Assembly: GCA_009760855.2 (NCBI GenBank)
Contig: WPIO01000043.1
Span: 2,172,001-2,236,000, forward strand
Direction: 5' to 3'
DNA length: 64,000 nt
Source of the DNA: Cristatella mucedo
Lineage: Eukaryota; Bryozoa; Phylactolaemata; Cristatellidae
The notes under the pieces were generated by a model that saw only the letters and a program-made list of their open reading frames with translations, made no database searches and had not been told where the DNA came from. Below, piece after piece: positions 1 through 11,670 of this stretch. Position 1 is the first letter of the stretch, and every line of letters begins with the position of its first letter. The translations under genes were made by a program, and so were the position numbers.

Positions 1-95
1 TCTGACATGCACACTGTCAATACGCATAAGAGCATAAAGGACGGATCACAGGGACCCAGTGAATGCTGTCCTAAATGCATCCTCATTAAATTGGC
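1..95 (-). mobile_element. LINE-A 3' fragment
   Basis: This stretch matches, on the minus strand, the 3' part of the many LINE-A copies in the window: the end of the reverse transcriptase ORF and the start of the 3' UTR. The shared order is the histidine/alanine-rich UTR block, then the segment for the C-terminal residues TAFSGSL. It is truncated by the window edge and diverged, so it is a dead relic. Confidence 0.6.
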
Positions 96-201
96 AAAAC
101 CCAAGGGATGTTTTTCAGAATTCCACTATTAAGTTTTCCAGTTGCTGCAGAGCCGCAGAATTTAACTCTATAATTACCGTTACATGTTATAAATGTTTTA
201 G

Positions 202-312
202 TACCATTACCCGGTGATACGGGAATATATTTCTGCAATGGCTCACATGTTCCCCGTCCATATGGTGTGCACGTGCCAGAAGAATCAAATCAAATTTATC
301 TATCAGTAACAG
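202..312 (+). CDS. Ig-like membrane protein, exon (first seen)
   Basis: This is a 111-nt internal exon, phase 1 at both ends, with acceptor AG at 200-201 and donor GTAAG at 313. It translates in one frame to about 37 residues that include GDTGIYFC, the F-strand signature (D-x-G-x-Y-x-C) of immunoglobulin domains. A G-strand-like segment ending QIYLSVT follows. The exon therefore carries the last third of an Ig-like domain; the start of that domain and any signal peptide lie outside the window. Its last base G joins GT of the exon at 17143 to give Gly, in frame. Its size, phase and motif match the exon at 24237-24344, so the two look like duplicated copies. The partner or ligand is unknown. 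Confidence 0.75.
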
Positions 313-1214
313 GTAAGCAGCGACCTCGCACGTGCATAAGTTAACCTTTTTGAATTACCGACTCTGAGATATAGCTATTATTACTATTTCTAGTAAGAAA
401 GCACACAGCGTATTCATTGGTGCACAAACAAACCTTATAAAAACCAATGCCAAGTCATGCAATCCCTTAAAACATCTTTTTATGTGATTAACTTTATAAA
501 TGAATGAAGGCACATGTATTGATTACAAATTAGCTTCTATTTATAAAAAAAACAGCAGATATGTGCAAATAATGTTCAAGAATGGTCGTCCGAGCTCATA
601 CAAATCCAACGATATGCTTACAACAATTTATATATCTAAATTGCTCGAAAGCAGCAATCGCTACCGAACCGATGGATAAAACAAACGGAGCCACCTTCGA
701 AGAATAAAACAGTGGTTAACATGGCTTACATACCCAGTATGTTAGATCTGTGTTTGCACTCAGGGACCTTTGAAGACGTAATCACGCTTTAGCTAAAAAC
801 TTAATGACTGAAAATAACTCAGAGGCTTCTGATACCTTGAGACATACTAGGTACAAAAGACATCTTAGAAAATGAGCTGAATCAATGTGCCAAGATATAA
901 CTGCTAATCTATTCACAAGCAGTTTAGACTGACATTATCCGCCTGCTCCGTATATACCAGTATGCATATGAAGCAACCGAGCTGCTTTGTTGGCATAATT
1001 TAGCTTGAAATGGATATCCAACGTAGACGTAAGATGTGAAAAAGATTTTATTCGACTGATACTATAGAGTGCTTCAAGTAAAGCCACTTGCCCTTGCGTA
1101 CGGCTGAAGGTGCAATTTCATGTGAGAAGTGATAACAAAATGACAGATATTCAATGTTAAACTAGCACTAGACACTTTCTCATTGCCGTGATCCTGTGAA
1201 ATAGAATACTTGTG
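313..1214. other. Intron sequence, nothing recognised
   Basis: This is AT-rich sequence inside the first visible intron of the Ig-like gene. I see no open frame with a recognisable product and no clear repeat family. Confidence 0.5.
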
Positions 1215-1690
1215 ATTTTTAATAATAATAATAATATATTTGATATTAAGAAATCCGAGCATTTAATCTCTTTCTAGGCACGCTCAATAAACATCAAGAA
1301 CTACGTGTTTAGGGGTGACATGCACAGGGTCAGCATGCAAGTATGGTTAGCTGTAGCATAAGCAGTGTCAGCAAGCATAAGCACATAAAGGACGAATCAC
1401 AGGGACCCATTAAATGCAGTCATAACTAGATGCGTTTGGAGTATCTTTTAAATGTGGTCAAGTCAGGAGATGTTACGATTAAGTCGGGAGAGAGTTCCAG
1501 GCTTTGGGAGCATACGAACGAAAGGCACGTTCGCCGTAAGATTTGAGGCTTATAGGAGGTATGGGTAAACAATTACATTCCGAAAAGCGACTGATACGAA
1601 TGTTAGCCTGGTTGGGGAGTAGATCTGCTAAGTAGGCTGAAGCTAAAGAACGAAGGGACCTAAAAGTGACTTTTTGCAACAAAAAGATTA
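1215..1690 (-). mobile_element. LINE-A, 5'-truncated copy
   Basis: Read on the minus strand, this copy has the C-terminal tail of the LINE-A ORF (1479-1682, with FRSLRSLASAYLADLLP and SYAPKAWNSLPT). The 3' UTR, the tail hairpin remnant near 1270 and a (TTA)n tract at 1217-1236 follow. It lacks the endonuclease and RT catalytic motifs, as expected from incomplete target-primed reverse transcription. Confidence 0.8.
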
Positions 1691-1924
1691 GCCAATAATT
1701 TGGTTTTGTATTCTGCCCCGTCTATCACTAGCTTTTGAAGAACTGCATCAATGCAAGTAGCCACCATGACTAGGCAGTGATATTATTATCAATAATGAGA
1801 CATGAAAATGATGATTTCAAACATTCGTGAAACTATCCGGATCTATATTTCCCAGTGTTTTAGTGAAGAAACAGATTTAGCTAACATTTAAATGAAACCA
1901 TTAGGCTCGAGTAATGCTTTTAAT

Positions 1925-2020
1925 AGTAGTCATAATAAAAATAATAATAAGGCTTTGGTTTAGCACCCTAATAGAGACGACTCTCTTTCTAGGCGGTTCA
2001 AGGCTGGAAAGAAGAAACAG
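1925..2020 (-). repeat. Solo LINE-A/SINE-1 type 3' tail
   Basis: A TAA-rich run is followed by a degenerate match to the minus strand of the shared 3' tail (ending CTCTTTCTAGGCG). No ORF portion is attached. It is either an extremely 5'-truncated LINE-A or a decayed SINE-1. Confidence 0.5.
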
Positions 2021-2519
2021 TATAGCCAGTTATATTGACATGTTGCTTGAATGAAAATAATATCTCAGTTTAGTTGCATTTACTTATGTTGATGTCACGA
2101 GAAACAGGCGACTTCATGAGCCATTGTGACGAAAATCAAGCGTGCTATAAATACACACCGCTGTTGCTGAATGTGTACTTTTCTTTGCAAAATTAGAGAC
2201 TTGTTGTAGCGGCTCCCTGTGGATGAACCCGGAACTGAAACCAGCGTGAATAATTGAATAGTCAAGCGGTAATACTTTCAACCTGTACGAACCCACAGTG
2301 TAATATAGTTGTATATACAACATGCATATACAGTTAGAAATGCAGCCTCGAAGTCAAAAGTGAACATTGAGTTGTTCAGTGAGCATTGAAAAAATGATAA
2401 TCTGCTTTTATGAGATGGTTTTTAAGTTATTTATCTATTTATGTAAACGACATGGAGGTTGTTCCTTGCTTGAACTGATTGCCTTGTTTATCTCATCAAC
2501 TGTCTACCAGTGAATGAGT

Positions 2520-3235
2520 CATTGTGGTCGAGCTTTTGTGCAGCTATGCCCTGAGCAGCATTCACGGTCTCTCATGTGCTTGGCCTTTCATGCTTGCTGG
2601 TCTTCTAGCGTGTGCAATTAAGTGCTTGCAGTTAGTGCACAATCCTGCCGCTGGGCTTGTCTGTCGTGAGGACCCCAGTTGCCAAATAGCACCACTTTTC
2701 ACCGACTTGCACTGGTTCTCAATCAAGTGGTGTATCTACTCTAGGTTCTGTCACTTACTTTAGGTCCCTTGATTCTCTGTCTCCAGCCTACCCATCAGAA
2801 CTACTTCCCCAGTATTCCAAACATTGTCCAACTCACTGCTCTGACTCAAATATTTTAGCTATACCTCATACGATCCACAAAACTTTTAAGACCGTGCCTT
2901 GAGTTCCTATGCAGCCAAGACCAGGAACTCACTCCCGACTGACGAAACGAAATCACTTTGACGACATTTAAAAGAAAGCTTAAAAAACACCTGCTTAGCC
3001 TAGAATTTAGTGAGTTATAATTCATCCTTTACTTGCATGTGTGTGCTGAAAACGTGCCTGCTGTTACTGACCATATCTACATATTGACCATGTGCATGTT
3101 TCATAAAAATTTTATGCTTGATGACATTGCGATTGTTAAAAATAAATTATTTGGTCAAGCTTTCTTTACTGCATCTGTAAAGTTTCTAGACAGAGATTGA
3201 GTTGCCTGAAGACGCCATGCAAATGTATTTTCAAT
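2520..3235 (+). mobile_element. LINE-A-like old copy, 3' part
   Basis: The open frame 2524-2763 reads LACAIKCLQLVHNPAAGLV and then LFTDLHW, the conserved C-terminal region of LINE-A. Later parts of the ORF and the UTR are recognisable but broken by stops. The 3' end (about 3175-3235) is a diverged form of the family tail in which GCGCTTTATC is replaced by GCCATGCAA, so it is probably an older subfamily. Confidence 0.7.
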
Positions 3236-3249
3236 GTTATAATTTGTAT

Positions 3250-3600
3250 AGTGCCTAAGGAAAGAATTGACTGAAACTCTTCCTAGGCGCTTAAAGTAAG
3301 CTGGAAGAAATCATGATCGAATGTATGACTAGTGGTGAACGGCACAATGTCATCAAGCGTGAAATCGTTAGAGATATCATGCTCAGCTTCAGCACGTAAA
3401 ACATAGTTTGCTTTGGCATGCACAGTGTCAGAACTCGTTAGAACACAAATAATGAATCGCAAGGACTCAAGGCTCAATAATGTGATAAGGTGTTTTAAAG
3501 CTTTTTATAATGTCGTCATGTCAGTTGATGCCGTGACATCAGTCGCGAGTTAATTAGTCTTCGGGAGTACGCCAAATAAAGGCAAGGTCTCCAAAGGATT
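3250..3600 (-). mobile_element. LINE-A-like old copy, inverted
   Basis: A minus-strand 3' tail (CTTCCTAGGCGCTT at about 3284) is followed by the UTR and ORF end of a LINE-A relative. It lies tail-to-tail with the plus-strand copy that ends at 3235. Frames are broken. Confidence 0.6.
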
Positions 3601-3604
3601 TAGT

Positions 3605-3860
3605 AATAATACTAGTACATTTGAATAATACCTTCAGAGGAATTAACTTCTTTCTAGGTTGCAGATGTTGTATAAAAGCATGCCCAAATGATAAGGTGTA
3701 AAATTCGCAATGTTATAAAGATTGACATTGTTAGTTGCAACATGAGTAGAATCAACATGTAGATATGGTGTATATACTTATAACATGTGCACCTAATGAC
3801 AGATATGGTAGATAAGCTGTAAATGAAGCATGATCGAATGCAATATTACTCGGATGCAAG
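3605..3860 (-). repeat. Diverged LINE-A 3' end
   Basis: The start (near 3615-3660) resembles the minus strand of the LINE-A tail, including CTTTCTAGG. The rest is weakly similar to the LINE-A UTR with its repeated GACATTG/GCACA blocks. It is heavily decayed and the limits are uncertain. Confidence 0.35.
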
Positions 3861-3902
3861 GACACAAGAAAAGGCTGTAAAATAACACATCCCAGTTTCT
3901 AG

Positions 3903-4087
3903 TGTATACACTGCATCATCTAGTCACGCATGGTTGCATAATTTACGGAATACTTTACTTTACATCCTGCGAGTACTCGAAAGTCCAACTAGCGCCAGGA
4001 ATCCGGGAATATAACGGCATTTTTCTGGCACACAAGGTTATGACTAAGCCCAAGACACCATTTGGAACCTCAACTACCAGCCTGCAG
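3903..4087 (+). other. Candidate or decayed Ig-type exon
   Basis: An open stretch lies between a good acceptor (TTTCTAG, 3896-3902) and a donor (CAG|GTACGA at 4088). It encodes LAPGIREYNGIFLAHKV, which resembles the F-strand region of the Ig exons (x-G-I-Y/F-x) but has Ala where the Ig cysteine should be. It would leave phase 0, whereas the next sure exon (17143) needs phase 1. The exon at 202 joins 17143 directly in frame, so this piece is not needed. It may be a dead duplicate of the 202 exon, an alternative exon, or chance. Confidence 0.25.
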
Positions 4088-4840
4088 GTACGAACTCAAC
4101 TTAAAGGCCACCTTCACAATTTTATACGATCGTGCACTGTCATGCCTTCACACGTATTCGTCTTATGCTGTTGCTGGATGTATTCGACCATTACGAGTTA
4201 ATTCAGCTTCGTTGTTATAGCGATCTTTACCCCCTATGAAACAGTAATTTTTAATACCAAGGAATCCAAAATCAGACATTTTCCTATTTCTTTGTTTTCT
4301 ACTGTACTTCGATATTTTGATAATGTGGCTGCTGAATTATAATTGGCTAACAGTTGACCTTGACCTTAATCTCATGCCTGTCTTAATGGGTCCAGGATGC
4401 GAAAAACTACGATTTGACCCCTACTTTTGAAAACACGACTATTAAAACTGACTTTTGAAACTGCATGTGTGATAATCACCAGTTTTACATATTTTAATAT
4501 TTCTTCAGGCTATGATTTGCTAATACTTATTCATATACTTAGGTTATTTGGATTTGCCTATCAACATGAGTAGCATTCCCATTCAAATGCTTGAAGTGGT
4601 TTCAAAGGTATGAACAAATGATTTTGTTCGGCTGCAGTCTTCACGCCAGCAAGGGGTAAATGCTTCTTTAATGATTTATTAGCCTTCCTTGAAAGTGCGA
4701 ATGCTAGCAGCAACATCAGCAATGTGACTGCTGCGAGGTCTAGCACTCGGCATTGTGTGCTCTGCTGGAGCAAAGAAAGTTCACAACCATTGCACCATTT
4801 CGTAGAAAAATGAACCATGATATATGTCCGATGGAGCCGA
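4088..4840. other. Intron sequence, nothing recognised
   Basis: AT-rich; short open frames only, none with a recognisable product. The right end grades into a LINE-A fragment. Confidence 0.45.
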
Positions 4841-4844
4841 AACT

Positions 4845-5335
4845 CCCAACTCCAAAAGATCTATCTCTCAGCTATACTCCCACACCAGGCCAAGCATCGT
4901 ACCACCCGCTTTTCGGAATCCAACAGTCTACACATACCCGTACAAACCTCAAATCATTTGGAGACCGTGCATTTAGTTCTTATGCTCCCAAAGCCTCTAA
5001 CTCCCTCCCGACCTGCGTCAGATCATCCCCTGACCTGACCACATTAAAAAAATTTAAAAACACACCTATTTAGGACGGCATTTAGTGGGACCCTGTGATT
5101 CATCCTTCATGTGCTTATGCATGCTGACACTGTGCATGCTGCCACTAACCACATTTGCATGCTGACCCTGTGCATGTCACCCCTAACCGTGTTATTCATT
5201 TCGTTTGTTCATCAAGCTAATTTTACTCACCATTCAATTGCATTTCCCTTTGCAGCAAATGTAAAACGCCTAGAGAGAGATTGAGTTCTCTGAGGGCGCT
5301 TTATCAAGTGCATTATTATTATTGTTATTAATTCT
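4845..5335 (+). mobile_element. LINE-A, 5'-truncated copy
   Basis: The copy starts in the ORF C-terminus (two overlapping frames, with SFGDRAFSSYAPK and LPTCVRSSPDLTTLK). It runs through the UTR and the tail hairpin (about 5265-5305, GCCTAGAGAGAGATT then TTCTCTGAGGGCGC) and ends in ATT repeats. At least one frameshift splits the reading frame near 4850-4900. Confidence 0.85.
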
Positions 5336-5339
5336 GACG

Positions 5340-6240
5340 ACGACAAGCTCCAAGAGCTACTAGACACAGCCATCATTAGCAGCGACTGGCTGAACTGACT
5401 TGGCAATAGCTAACACATGGTGTGGAGGCAGGGCATGCGCTCAATGACTCAGCTGAGAAAAGCCTGATATATCTCACTTCTCGAATCGCCACCGGGCATG
5501 TTTCTTTTGTAAAGCTCACAGCATTAGGCACGGAATCAACCTCTATAGTTTTGAATGCACGCACGAACATCAGTCCCGATAACAGAAGTCTCCTTACATT
5601 AGCTAGCTGACTTTGTTACGATGGGAGGGCAGCCCACGCTATTCGTTTTCGAGGACTTCTGTGGTTGTTTTTTAGTAACAAATTCTCATAAAAAACAGAG
5701 CTACGAGAGCCAAATAAAAGCGCTACTATCGCAGGCAACGGTGTGACAGAGAAATAAAATGGAGGCAACAAATAAGCAAGACGTTTTAAAACTATACATT
5801 TTTCAAAACTATACATTAAAACTATACATTTTTATAACTATACATACGTTTTAAAACTATGCATTTTAAGACTATTACATTATACATACATAATATAACT
5901 ATATATTACATTTCATTATTTTTATACCTATGCATTAGAGCAATCTTTATCGAACGCACGAAAAACGAAAAAAAAATGCAGCCAATGAGCCTCGTTGCTG
6001 CGAGATTGCATGTTAAAGATCTTTTTCTCGTGAATGCAATTACCACATCCCGTGGTTTTACTGCGGTTTTCAGGAGACGATTTGACCAGACAAGTCAGGC
6101 TAGAGGAGGACTTGTGCCCGGACTCAAAAAGCACAATCCCTTTCTCTTACAGTGGGAAAGGCCTTGGTAATTAAGAAACTAGGCATTATCAAAATATCGT
6201 TTCGGCTAGTTTAAGGAAGAAAGAGACAAGGGTTGAAAAA
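5340..6240. other. Unassigned intron DNA
   Basis: Open frames of 60-100 codons occur on both strands (for example 5422-5610 and 5859-6170) but none resembles a family I know. A short AT-rich tandem array at 5781-5900 is listed separately. Confidence 0.45.
5781..5900. repeat. AT-rich short tandem repeat
   Basis: About five imperfect copies of a 14-16 base unit, AAAACTATACATTTT, lie in direct order. It is a minisatellite-like array. Confidence 0.7.
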
Positions 6241-6244
6241 GCTT

Positions 6245-6345
6245 AAAAGAAGCGAATAACGCATCCATTTATAGTAGCATTTAGCTGACCTGCATGATTC
6301 GTCCTTTTCGCGATTATGCGTGGTGATACTGTGCATGTTTGGGCA
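6245..6345 (+). mobile_element. LINE-A fragment
   Basis: This short match covers the LINE-A segment from the ORF end (AGCATTTAG) through the CTTATGC...ACTGTGCATG part of the UTR. It is cut off on the right by the LINE-B copy that follows. Confidence 0.5.
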
Positions 6346-6354
6346 GGTGCATCA

Positions 6355-7175
6355 TCAAGTGCTTGAAATTTAAGTGTCATTTTTGATATCTGCCTAAATT
6401 TTAAAAGCTTCATCCAGGAAACTACTTCTATAGATTGCAATCCCGTCCAATCCCCATCTAAGATAAAGAGTTGTCTTCCATGTTGGGTTGCAAAAATTTA
6501 ACTAGCCCCAAAGTTATATCTTGGCTTGTTTATTGTAATTTTCTTTGGCTGGGCTGTCAAAAACAAAACCACTAGGCCACTAAAAATGGCTATGAATTTG
6601 GCTGCAAGGCTGGTTTACAAGCCCCAGAGGTCTCACGTGCCTCCTTTGCTAAAAGAGCTAGGATGGCTGCCGGTTGATCAACGGATGTAGAGCAAATATC
6701 TTACGCTGACTCACAAGGCCCGCCACGGCTTGGCTCCTTCATCCCTAGCTGAACTGCTGCACCAGTTTCAGTCTCCTCGCACCCTCAGGTCCTGCTGTAT
6801 GGACAATACATTAGCTGCTCCGTTCCTCCGCTTCAAGACCGTTGGCGACAGTAGCTTTAGGTCTGCATGTCCTAGGTCTGTGGAACTCGCTTCCACGATT
6901 CTTATGCAACGGCTACTTTCCTGCTGCCGACTATTGCGCATCCTTTCTAGTAGGTCCTGAGCTGCTACTTGCATGCTACTCACTACCTCAACTGCTCTCC
7001 TGACTCTGCCATGATTTCCATTTTCTCTTTTTTGCATGAGACGAAGTCAGTTGGCTACCGAATACGCACCGAGAGCCGCTTTGGCTGTGAGTGAGCTATA
7101 CAAAACTCTCCTGCGTAACGCCTGCAGAGACTGTGTGGCTGGTGGAGTACAGACGGAGACACATTACATAAAATT
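6355..7175 (+). mobile_element. LINE-B, 3' third
   Basis: The copy carries LINE-B sequence from the segment after the RT core through the C-terminus. The open frame 6730-6960 begins MAPSSLAELLHQFQSPR, the counterpart of MAPSYLAELLHQF in the better copy at 28399. The 3' UTR follows (TGAGTGAGCTATACAAAAC, then the ACGGAGACACATTACAT end). Several frameshifts make it non-functional. Confidence 0.8.
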
Positions 7176-7479
7176 ACACATGCTTTATCTAATTGTATTA
7201 TTGACATGCTTCCTTTGCAGTAGATGCGAGTTACCTTGAAATATATTTAGTCGTCGGTGTAGATACACAAATAATAACGTTCATTAATTCTGGAGCTGGA
7301 GGTAATAATTTCCAACGAGCCAAAAAAGTAGGTCTTTTGATGCTGTCTATCTATGCCAAGCAGTTAATGGCGGCTGCAGGCAGAAGCCAGCTCTGAAAAC
7401 TGACTTTTGAATTGCAAACGCCAATAATCGGCACGAGTTTGAAAACACGGAGCTATGCTTTCCAGGAAGTCTTGCATAC

Positions 7480-7890
7480 ACACCTCGTACAAATCTCAAA
7501 TCCTTTGGAGACCGTACATTTAGTTCGTATGCTCCCAAAGCCTGGAACTCCCTTCCGACCTGCGTCAGAACATCCCCTGACCTGACCACATTTAAAAAGA
7601 ACTTAAAAACACACCTATTTAGGACAGCATTTAGTGGGTCCCTGTGATTCGTCCTTGATGTGCTTATGCATGCTGACACTTTGCACGCTGCCACTAACCA
7701 CATTTGCACGCTGACCCTGTGCATGTCACCCCTAACCATGTTATTCATGTTGTTTGCGTATCAAGCATGATATTACTCACCATTAAATTGCATTTTCCTT
7801 TGCAGCAAATGTAAAGCGCCTATAAATAGATTAAGTTCTCTGAGGGTGCTTTATCAAGTGCATTATTACTATTATTATTATTATTATATC
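7480..7890 (+). mobile_element. LINE-A, short 3' copy
   Basis: This is a fairly young copy limited to the last ~45 codons of the ORF (SFGDRTFSSYAPKAWNSLP), the UTR, the tail and an (ATT)n tract at 7862-7890. It is severely 5'-truncated. Confidence 0.85.
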
Positions 7891-8467
7891 ACCTGGCAGC
7901 ATTTTCAGTTTCCTTATAGGCGTGCTATTGTAGGGGCTCGTAGGTGCACGATGGCGATGCGACGGAGAGCGAAGCCCCCAACAAGCGAGTTGTTGCGTTG
8001 TCGACGACGGCTGTATTATACCGTATATATGCAACATAAGCGAGCGAGCGTACATACTGATGTAGAAGCCGCCGGTGCGTGCTGCTCCTGAGCACGCGGC
8101 GTTAAGAGAGAAGAGAGAGGATAGCGTACTTACAGGCCGACGCACAGGCAGAAAGTGAATTGTGCAGCAAGGAACGCGTCACGCGCCGGCAAGGAGCGCG
8201 CCCGTCGGCCGGACGGAACATCGTCTTAGGGCGGAACCACGTGACGGTGATGACTCGTACACACTATAGCGTAGGAGCTAGCCTAGTAGGCACGAACTGC
8301 GTGCAGCCCAGCCCTACGTGGACTGCGGCCGACTTTCGCGCTACGAAATTCGGTTATAGTAAAGACGCAAAAAACACAAAGAACTTAATGAAACATGTAT
8401 TACAAGCCTCCTTATACAACGAGTATGTTGTTTGGTCCCAGCTAGAGACCCACTCTACATATACTCA
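7891..8467. other. GC-richer unassigned DNA
   Basis: This stretch is clearly richer in CG dinucleotides than its surroundings (for example 7935-8015 and 8170-8240). An open frame of 111 codons (8160-8495) runs into the hAT end and is not recognisable. It could be part of an unknown repeat. The hAT transposon is inserted at its right end. Confidence 0.4.
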
Positions 8468-8496
8468 GTTCCTACTAGGGCTGTACCGGATTTGAT

Positions 8497-8580
8497 TTTT
8501 TCAAATTCGGCCGGAGCCGGATTTGCCGGATTTTTGATGACAAATACGGCCGGAGCCGGATTTGTTCATCGGACAAATTT
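8497..8580. repeat. hAT left subterminal repeats
   Basis: Next to the left inverted repeat, the motif GGCCGGAGCCGGATTTG occurs twice, plus partial GCCGGATTT copies. Repeated subterminal motifs are typical transposase-binding sites in hAT elements; binding here is inferred. Confidence 0.7.
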
Positions 8581-8896
8581 TTACCATTTGTACTACCAAG
8601 TTTTTACTTGAGGATATATACTACAATAAATATTTAATTAAAAAAATATTATTAATAATAAGTAGCATCATTGTCTTTTGCTGTTTGTTTATTTTTGTGT
8701 AATAGGTGTTGCTGTGGGAGACCTCAGTGATAATCGTATAGCAGTGACATTTTATTAAAAAATTGAGTAAACATTTTTTACATCATAATATTGGTAAAAA
8801 AAAAAAAAAAATGAAAAGAGACTAAAGTTCAAAATTCAAAAATACAAAAATAAGTACTGTAATTTTATATATTTTTCATACATTTGTTTCTTAAAT

Positions 8897-10820
8897 TTAT
8901 TTCATCAGTTTTGAATTATATTTGAGAAATATCAGTCGAGCTGCATTCTCTGGCAGAAGTGAACTTCGATGATCACTGAGGACTTCCCCAGCAACACTGA
9001 ACAAACGTTCTGAAGGTACACTTGTTGGTGGAGCACCCAAATAAACGCGAGCTACTGTTGCCAGAGCTGGCAGTCGTTCCCTGTTCTGTCTCCACCACTG
9101 TAGTGGATCAGCCTCTCTGTTTATTAATGGCTCTGCCAAGTATTTGTTCAGCTGACTGTCAATGTCTGGTTGTTGCTCACTGCCTGTGGTACCAGCAGTA
9201 GATTGAACAATGTCATCAAAACATTCCCAAAGTACTGATGATTGAGAAGAATTATCCAGCCGGGCTTGCTTGGCTGGAATTTCTTCATTTGTGTCAACCT
9301 GCCGCTCAGACTGATTTTTGTGGCTTCCATCTTGCACAGTTTCTATCTGCCCTGTCAATTCATTGAATGCAAGCAGAAACCCTTGCTTTTGTAGCTGTCA
9401 GTGTAGCTTCTGATGAGAAGAATTTTGTTTTGAATCGTGGATCAATCATTGTCGCCACTGTATACAGGGCTTCCTGCTCGATACTGTCAAAGCGTTCATT
9501 CAATGAGTTGATTAGGGTTGACCTCATAGTCTTTACACCTGCATCTGTGCAGTCCTTCTTCAACAGGTTCCTCAGAGCTGTTACAATAGGAATAACTAGT
9601 GATATACGTGCTGCTTCACGGCTAACTTCTCTTGTTGCCTCTTCAAACGGAGCAAGCACGGACACAGCATTTTCAGCCACGGACCACTGATGTGCAGTTG
9701 GGCAGGAAGTGCCAACGACTTCTGAACAGTAGAGGGTTAATGCACGACGCTGTTCACATAGACGACGCAGCATGTAAACCGTTGAGTTCCATCTTGTGCT
9801 CACGTCTTGTAACAGCTGGTGGTCTGGCAAACCCAGTTCAGCCTGCAACTCCTTGAACCGACCACTCGCAGATGAAGAATGTTTAAAATGACCAACTAAT
9901 TTCTTTCCGATACTTATTATGTCTGATACTCCCCGCTGACTGAGCAATCCGTCATGCACACATAACTGCATGGTATGTGCAAAGCACCCGAAGCTTTTTA
10001 TGTTGGCATCACGAAAACATTTTGATATGTTCGCCGCATTGTCTCGAAGTACGACATGACAGCGTCCAAAGCTAATGTTCCATTTGTCAAGCATCTGCTT
10101 AAAGGCAGTCATCAGTCCAGCAGCAGTGTGATGACCAGCAAATGGCATGCAATCCAACACAAAACTCATGTTTTCAAACTCCTCTGTCAGCCAATGGGCA
10201 GTTAAGCCCATGAATGATTGCACAGTATTGTCTGCTGTCCATGTATCAGTGGTAAAGGACAGAAACGGAGTAGTTGCTGGATCGAGTATTACCAACAGCT
10301 GGGTGCAAACTTCATCATTAATTTCAGGAATGACTCTCTCTGCAAAATATTTTCGTGATGGAACAGTGTAACGCCTCTCTAAAACTCCCATGAGTTCAAC
10401 AAAGCCTGCCTTCTCAACAATCTGAACCGGTTGCATATCTGTTATTATCATCTTAGGAATGGCACGGTGAATTCTCACTGATGAGCTGTTATTGATATCC
10501 CATACTTTCATGCATGCAACTTGTTCGGGAATCGTTTTCTGGATCATGACTTTGCCTATTGCACCAGGTGTAACATTCGGCAGTGCTGCAGTTTCAGCCT
10601 TCTTCTTTGCATTAGCAATTTTGGTTTGCATTTCGTTGTATTCTTTGTAATGTTTTGAGCGAAGATGTGTCAGCATGGCCGAAGTTGAAAATTTTTTGGG
10701 CTCATCTGGTTTACCACGTGACAAGATGCTTGGACACAGCAAACACTGGGATTTTGAGCTGTCACCGTCCTTTTCTCTGAAGTATTCCCAAACTGGACTG
10801 TTTTTCATTTTGTCTGTCAT
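8897..10820 (-). pseudogene. hAT transposase, BED-finger type, frameshifted
   Basis: Two adjacent frames make up one transposase that would cut and paste this element. The first (10820 down to 9360, 486 codons) starts with a BED zinc finger: C26, C29, H52 and H57 in the spacing C-x2-C-x22-H-x4-H. It continues into the RNase H-like core, with TDTWTADN and VVLRDNAANI holding candidate catalytic aspartates, the CFAHTMQLCVH block and RWNSTVYMLRRL. The second (down to 8897, 153 codons) carries the C-terminal hAT dimerisation region, with WWRQNRERLPALA and PSERLFSVAG. The frames meet at 9355-9370, where one base too many gives a stop after ACIQ. Otherwise no damage is seen, so the loss of function is recent or partial. 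The summed length, about 640 residues, is normal for the family. Confidence 0.93.
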
Positions 10821-11559
10821 CTAGTTAAAAATAAAACACAATTAAAAGACTTTTGGATTTATTTATAAGGCCGCCCTTTACGCGTATAGCCAGCAATTTA
10901 TGCGCACTGCACGCACACACACGCATTCTCCACGGCAGTCACACTGACCTGGTCCTATGTACAGAATTCAAATACGTGAATGCAGCCCCGTTTTAGGTTA
11001 CGTACTTCAGCGGGGCGCGATTAACTGCCAAAAGCTGTCGCGGCACACCAGACCAACCAAAATGTGTTCAGTGACTTCTGTAGTGACGCGGTCTGGCGCT
11101 AGCAACACTGCGCACTACGCAAAACTCAAATTTCGGAAAAAAGCGCAAAAGATATACAGTGCTAGTGGTGTTGTTACCTGCACGGATTTGCAAGTTGTCT
11201 CGCCTTGGCTGCAGAGTGACTGCTATTGCAATGAAGGTATACCGTGAAGAAGTTCCGCACGCTTCCGCCAAGTGCGGCTTCGTGAGACCAAATGCACTGC
11301 GAACGAATCTATGGTGCGGCCTGACCGACGACGGGCTGCCGCTCGCAGCGTTCCGCTCTGACGTCTGAGAATCTAACCGCGCTCGGAAACGTTCCGCCGC
11401 GAGCCGAGGTCAAAACCATGTCGTTACGACCTGACGTCGGAGTGCTCAATCAGCGTCTGAACGTCCTCTCGGCCTCCCCACCCTCTCCCTACGCAGAGCG
11501 CAGGGACGTCGGGCCAGCTCCTTCCTCTTATAAATGGAACGAGTAATATATTCAACCAA

Positions 11560-11670
11560 AATTCGAAAAATCCGGCCAAATCCGGCCAAGTTTAGGCCGG
11601 AGCCGGAGCCGGAGCCGGATTTGTAAATTGGCCGGAATTCGGCCGGAGCCGGAGCCGGAGCCAAATTCCG
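11560..11670. repeat. hAT right subterminal GGAGCC array
   Basis: The right end has two short tandem runs of GGAGCC (about 11598-11618 and 11640-11662) with flanking GCCGGATTTG/AAATCCGGCC motifs in both orientations. The array is longer than at the left end, so the two ends are asymmetric. Confidence 0.75.

Noticed and set aside
9367-10371. Plus-strand ORFs inside the hAT element
   Set aside because: They are antisense shadows of the transposase frame.
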